A stretch of DNA of 27,847 nt, taken from Stenotrophomonas maltophilia. GTDB lineage: Bacteria; Pseudomonadota; Gammaproteobacteria; Xanthomonadales; Xanthomonadaceae. Each line of letters starts with the position of its first letter. Position 1 is the stretch's first letter. A model generated the notes under the pieces. That model saw nothing but the letters and a program-made list of their open reading frames with translations, ran no database searches and was not told the origin of the DNA. The DNA lies in the NCBI GenBank assembly GCA_002387845.1, contig DGLB01000002.1:114545-142391 (forward strand), written 5' to 3'. This document shows positions 24,025 to 27,847 of the stretch, piece after piece. Made by a program: the position numbers and the translations under genes.

Positions 24025-27000
24025 TCAGGCCGCGCCCGCCAATCGTGCCGCTTCTTCCAGGTCCACGCTGACCAGACGGCTGACCCCCGGTTCGCGCATG
24101 GTCACGCCCGACAGCTGGTGCGCGGCCTCCATGGTCGCCTTGTTGTGGCTCACGAACAGGAACTGCACCTTTTCGCTCATTTCCTTGACCATGTTGGCGA
24201 GGCGGCCGACATTGGCTTCGTCCAGCGGCGCGTCTACTTCGTCCAGCAGGCAGAACGGCGCGGGGTTGAGCTGGAAGATCGCGAACACCAGGGCCACCGC
24301 GGTCATCGCCTTCTCACCACCGGACAGCAGCGAGATGCTGGACACGCGTTTGCCCGGCGGCCGCGCCATGATCGCAACACCGGTGTCGAGCAGGTCTTCA
24401 CCGGTCAGTTCCAGGTAGGCATGGCCGCCGCCGAACAGACGCGGATACAGCTGCTGCACGCCGGCGTTGACCCGGTCGAAGGTGTCCTTGAAGCGGCCAC
24501 GGGTTTCCCGGTCGATCTTGCGGATGGCGTCTTCCAGGGTTTCCAGCGCGGTGCACAGGTCGGTGTTCTGCGCGTCCAGGTAGTCCGAACGCTGCGAGGC
24601 TTCGCCGTACTCCTGGATGGCGGCCAGGTTGACCGGCTCCAGCCGGCGCATGCGGCCGTCGATCTGGTGCACGGCCTGCTCCCAGTCGTTGATGCGGGCG
24701 TCCTCGGGCAACGTATTGATCACGTCCTGCAGCACGAAGCCGGCCTTTTCCACCGAGGCGGTGAGCTGGTCGGCGCTCAGCACCAGCGCCTGCTGGTCAA
24801 GCTTGCGCTGGGAAATACGCTCGCGCTGGGCCAGCGCCTGCTCGTCACGCTGGTGACGGGTTTGTTCGAAGGTGCGCAGTTCGGCGTCGATGCCTTCCAG
24901 CAGGGCGCGGGCCTCGCCCAGCACGCGGTCGGCGCGGACGCGTTCGCCGAGCGCGTTCTGGTGCTCGGCTTCGAGCGCGGTCACCGGCGAATCGCCTTCA
25001 TCGAGCTGCGCATGCAGCTCGCCCAGGCGCGAGTCAAGTTGGCCGCGCTGGGTGCTCATGCGCTCCAGGGCCTGCCCCAGCGAGGTGAGCTGGGCACGCT
25101 GCGATTCCAGGGTGAGGGCAAGCGCGTGCGAGCGCTCGCGCACCGTGCGCGCCGCTTCGCGGGCGTGGTCGCGGGCGTCGGTGAGCTGGCGGCGCTCGCC
25201 TTCCAGTGCCTGGCGCACGGATTCAAGGTCACCCATGCTGCTGACCGCGTCATCGAGGCGGGCGCGCGCTTCGCGCACCTGTTCGCGGCCGCTGTCGAGG
25301 GTTTCAATCAGCTGCGCGAGCTCGCCTTCAATGCGGTCGATGCGCGTACGCGCGGCTTCGACCTTGCCCTGCTGGCTCTGCAGCTGGCCACCCAGTTCGG
25401 AGACGCTGCGATGCGCCAGGTACAGCTGGCGCTGCGCGTCTTCGCGCTGTTGTTCGCCGGCCAGCAACTGGTCACGGAAGGTCGCCAGCTGTTCTTCAAG
25501 GGTGGCTTCGCGTTCCTGCAGGGCGTCGATCTGCTCACGCAGGGTGACGATTTCGCGCTCGCGCAGCAGCGCGCCCTGCTTGGCGGCACCCGACCGGGAT
25601 ACGCGCACCCAGCCCTCGCCCAGGCGTTCTCCACCGCGGGTGATCACCGAATCGCCCTCGCCCAGTGAGGCCTGCAGCGCGCGCGCCTGTTCCAGGTCTT
25701 CGGCGGCATGCAGGCGGGCCAGCAGGCGACGGATGGCGGTCGGGCCCTGCACCTTGGCGGCCAGCGAGGTCGGCGCGACATCGAGCTGCTCCTGCTCGGC
25801 GCTGACCAACGCAATGCGGCCCTCGCCCAGCTCGGCGAGTGCCCCGACCAGGTGTTCCGGGGCGTCAACCAGCACGCCCTCGATCAGCTGGCCCAGCGCG
25901 CTTTCCACGGCGTTCTCCCAGCCGCTGTCGACGGTGAGACGCTCGCCGACGCGGGCACCGGAGTCCAGTCCGTGCTGTTTGAGCCATGCCACCGCGGCCC
26001 CCTGCTCCTGGCCGAGGGCGGCCTGCTGCAGGGTTTCCAGCGAGGACAGGCGGCCACGGGCGGCCTGGGCCTGCTTGCGGATGTCGGCCAGCTCGGCCTG
26101 GCCGGTGCGCTGGCGGTCCTGCAGGCCCGCCACGGCTTCCTTGCGGGCCTCGACCTGCTCGGTCAGTCCGTCCAGCGCGGCCTTCTGGGTTTCGTGCTGC
26201 AGCTGGATCTCTTCGAAGGCTTCGGCCAGCGCGTCGAGGTCAAGCCCGGTACGCTCGGCCGCCAGAGCTTCGCGACGGCGGTCGGCTTCCAGCACCTGGC
26301 GATCGAGGTAGTCGACGCGGGTCCGCTCGACTTCGCCGGCGCGCGAGGCTTCGGAGGTGCTGCGGGTGTGCGCTTCCCAGCGCGCCTGCCAGTCCGACAG
26401 CCGGCTTTCGGCGTCGCGCAGGGCTTCCTGCTTGATCTCGTTTTCTTCCTGCAGTTGTTCCAGCTGCGGCTCGGCCTGTTCGACCGCCTCGCGCAGCACG
26501 ATCAGCTTGGCCTCGTCGCCGCTGATGTGCTGGCCGAGGTCGGCCAGCGCCTGCTGGGTTTCGTCGCGGGCCTTGTGCAGGCGCTGCGACATTTCCTTCT
26601 GATGCTGGATCTGCTGTTCGAGCCGGGCCAGGGTGCTGCCGACCTGGTAGACCTCGGCCTGGGCGGTGCTGAGGGCGTCGGCGGCCTCCTCGCGGCGCAC
26701 CCGGCTGGTTTCAATGCGGGCTTCGGCATCGCGCTGGTCGGCGATCAGCTGCTGCAGGCGGGTTTCTTCCTGCGACAGGGCTTCGCGCAGGCCACCGAGG
26801 CGGCCATCCAGGTTGCGGAATTCCAGCGCCTTCCACTCGGCATCCTTGACCTTGCGCTCTTCCTGCAGGGCCTGGTACTGCTCGGCCTGGCGGGCCTGGC
26901 GCTTGAGGTGCTCGAGCTGCTTGCCGATCTCCTCGCGCAGGTCGTTCAGGCGGTCGAGGTTTTCGCGGGTATGGCGGATGCGGGTTTCGGTTTCCTTGCG

Positions 27001-27528
27001 GCGCTCCTTGTACTTGGAGATGCCGGCGGCTTCTTCCAGGTAGACGCGCAGGTCCTCGGGCCGGGCTTCGATGATCTGGCTGATCATGCCCTGCTCGATG
27101 ATGGAGTAGCTGCGCGGGCCCAGGCCGGTGCCGAGGAACAGGTCGGTGATGTCGCGCCGACGGCACTTGGTGCCATTCAGGTAATAGTTGCTGCTGCCGT
27201 CGCGGCTGACCGTGCGTTTGACCGAGATCTCGTTGAACGAGGCATATTCACCCGAGATGGTGTGGTCGGTATTGTCGAAAATGAGTTCGACGGTGGCCTG
27301 CGAAACGGGCTTGCGGGCGGACGAGCCGGAGAAAATGACGTCGGTCAGCGAGTCGCCGCGCAGCCGGCTGGCCGAGCTTTCGCCCATGACCCAGCGCACG
27401 GCGTCGATGATGTTGGACTTGCCACAGCCATTGGGCCCGACCACACCGGTCATGTTGGTGGGCAGATGCAGGGTGGTGGGATCAACGAACGACTTGAAGC
27501 CGGAGAGCTTGATCGTGGACAGACGCAT
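24025..27528 (-). CDS. smc: Chromosome segregation protein SMC
   Basis: A 1167-residue SMC ATPase that compacts and separates chromosomes together with ScpA and ScpB. The Walker A motif GPNGCGKSN is at about residues 31-39. A long coiled coil follows, then a hinge at about 513-660 (AWLKQHGLDSGARVGERL), then the returning coiled coil. The ABC signature LLSGGEKAMTAVAL is near 1066 and the Walker B motif FCLLDEVDAPLD near 1090. All nucleotide-binding motifs are intact. Its ATG at 27528 has only a weak GGAA site. zipA follows at 43 bp. ScpA and ScpB are not in the window. Confidence 0.98.
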   Translation of the reverse strand: MRLSTIKLSGFKSFVDPTTLHLPTNMTGVVGPNGCGKSNIIDAVRWVMGESSASRLRGDSLTDVIFSGSSARKPVSQATVELIFDNTDHTISGEYASFNEISVKRTVSRDGSSNYYLNGTKCRRRDITDLFLGTGLGPRSYSIIEQGMISQIIEARPEDLRVYLEEAAGISKYKERRKETETRIRHTRENLDRLNDLREEIGKQLEHLKRQARQAEQYQALQEERKVKDAEWKALEFRNLDGRLGGLREALSQEETRLQQLIADQRDAEARIETSRVRREEAADALSTAQAEVYQVGSTLARLEQQIQHQKEMSQRLHKARDETQQALADLGQHISGDEAKLIVLREAVEQAEPQLEQLQEENEIKQEALRDAESRLSDWQARWEAHTRSTSEASRAGEVERTRVDYLDRQVLEADRRREALAAERTGLDLDALAEAFEEIQLQHETQKAALDGLTEQVEARKEAVAGLQDRQRTGQAELADIRKQAQAARGRLSSLETLQQAALGQEQGAAVAWLKQHGLDSGARVGERLTVDSGWENAVESALGQLIEGVLVDAPEHLVGALAELGEGRIALVSAEQEQLDVAPTSLAAKVQGPTAIRRLLARLHAAEDLEQARALQASLGEGDSVITRGGERLGEGWVRVSRSGAAKQGALLREREIVTLREQIDALQEREATLEEQLATFRDQLLAGEQQREDAQRQLYLAHRSVSELGGQLQSQQGKVEAARTRIDRIEGELAQLIETLDSGREQVREARARLDDAVSSMGDLESVRQALEGERRQLTDARDHAREAARTVRERSHALALTLESQRAQLTSLGQALERMSTQRGQLDSRLGELHAQLDEGDSPVTALEAEHQNALGERVRADRVLGEARALLEGIDAELRTFEQTRHQRDEQALAQRERISQRKLDQQALVLSADQLTASVEKAGFVLQDVINTLPEDARINDWEQAVHQIDGRMRRLEPVNLAAIQEYGEASQRSDYLDAQNTDLCTALETLEDAIRKIDRETRGRFKDTFDRVNAGVQQLYPRLFGGGHAYLELTGEDLLDTGVAIMARPPGKRVSSISLLSGGEKAMTAVALVFAIFQLNPAPFCLLDEVDAPLDEANVGRLANMVKEMSEKVQFLFVSHNKATMEAAHQLSGVTMREPGVSRLVSVDLEEAARLAGAA

Positions 27529-27615
27529 GGCGTGGTTGGCTTTCCGGGGCAGTCGCGATGGCCCTGAGTATACCGGGGATGCCGCGCCCTACTGGTTTGC
27601 GATTGCATGGTCCCC

Positions 27616-27639
27616 GTAGAGCCGGGCTTGCCCGGCTGC
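27616..27639 (+). repeat. Single REP/SMAG element upstream of smc
   Basis: One full copy of the GTAGAGCCGGGC hairpin element with a tail close to the CGTTGGCG type (TGTTGGC). It has no inverted partner within 74 bp, unlike most copies in this window. It lies 88 bp upstream of the smc start. Confidence 0.88.
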
Positions 27640-27690
27640 TGTTGGCTTTTGGCGAACAGCCGGTGTTCACGGGTTGCCTGGCTTGGCGGG

Positions 27691-27783
27691 TCGGGATGGG
27701 CGTTCCGGGGGACGCCGCAAGTACGTCCTTGTAGGCTCGATCGCCGCATCCATGCGGCTCACGCCCCCTCCAGCCCATCCCGA
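27691..27783. repeat. Structured intergenic element of about 93 bp
   Basis: Outer arms TCGGGATGGGC (27691-27701) and GCCCATCCCGA (27773-27783) are perfectly complementary. A GGGGG/CCCCC pair (27707-27711, 27764-27768) lies inside them. Within are two hairpins: GGACG...CGTCC (27710-27728) and GCCGCATCCATGCGGC (27743-27758). I recall similar sequences scattered in Xanthomonas and Stenotrophomonas genomes, where they give rise to false small ORFs. With the single REP it accounts for most of the 319-bp region right of smc, in which I see no gene. Confidence 0.65.
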
Positions 27784-27847
27784 GCCGCCATCGACAGAGT
27801 GTCGGTGGCCATCGAAGATCAAGATCAACGGCGGGTCCGATCCGTTG

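Noticed and set aside
25708..27567. 619-codon open frame opposite smc, and similar long frames opposite ligA, GH92 and epmA
   Set aside because: Antisense shadows caused by high third-position GC; each overlaps a gene with clear family motifs.
27482..27778. 98-codon minus-strand open frame at the right end
   Set aside because: It runs through the structured repeat, the REP and into the smc start; this repeat is known to create such false proteins.

Overview
The window is GC-rich bacterial chromosome with densely packed genes. It most likely comes from Stenotrophomonas or a close relative in the Xanthomonadaceae. Three things point there: fifteen copies of a short palindromic repeat beginning GTAGAGCCGGGC, of the SMAG type known from Stenotrophomonas maltophilia; a gyrA that carries Gln at position 83; and the neighbourhood smc-zipA-ligA with gyrA-mtnA-epmA. 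I see no rRNA, tRNA, CRISPR array, prophage or plasmid functions. The only mobile-type gene is a REP-associated tyrosine transposase (RAYT).

Layout. At 10-1193 a TetR-type repressor and a hotdog thioesterase are divergent and share a 71-bp region with a plausible operator. At 1328-2424 a VOC-fold protein is translationally coupled to an exported or lipoprotein-like protein. At 2668-5037 lies a secreted GH92 alpha-mannosidase, divergent from an unknown two-helix membrane protein (5222-6202). At 6216-6986 are two small DUF proteins (DUF5076-like and DUF4279). At 7079-8228 a HipA-like kinase gene overlaps a DUF3037 gene. At 8282-9107 the RAYT gene sits between two REP clusters. At 9210-10358 is a Tat-exported aldo/keto reductase. 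At 10477-12879 is a membrane-anchored quinoprotein dehydrogenase of the glucose/quinate/shikimate family.

The right half is mostly housekeeping on the minus strand: gyrA, mtnA, a triple-DUF3011 secreted protein, epmA, a GNAT acetyltransferase, ligA, zipA and smc. A plus-strand gene for a Tat-exported HisC-like aminotransferase lies between ligA and zipA. The window ends in a structured intergenic repeat upstream of smc.

Most notable observations. (1) The REP elements form five inverted pairs, each exactly 74 bp, built from two different REP subtypes, next to a RAYT gene; one REP supplies the stop codon of a VOC gene. (2) The quinoprotein dehydrogenase appears to have replaced all three residues known as catalytic in E. 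coli glucose dehydrogenase. (3) The unknown membrane protein has a DxD motif before, and an RTxxG...H motif after, a two-helix membrane insertion. (4) The HipA-like kinase and DUF3037 genes form a compact overlapping pair of unknown role. (5) A near-perfect 25-bp inverted repeat overlaps the stop codon of zipA. Alignments to reference proteins were made from memory and need confirmation by search.
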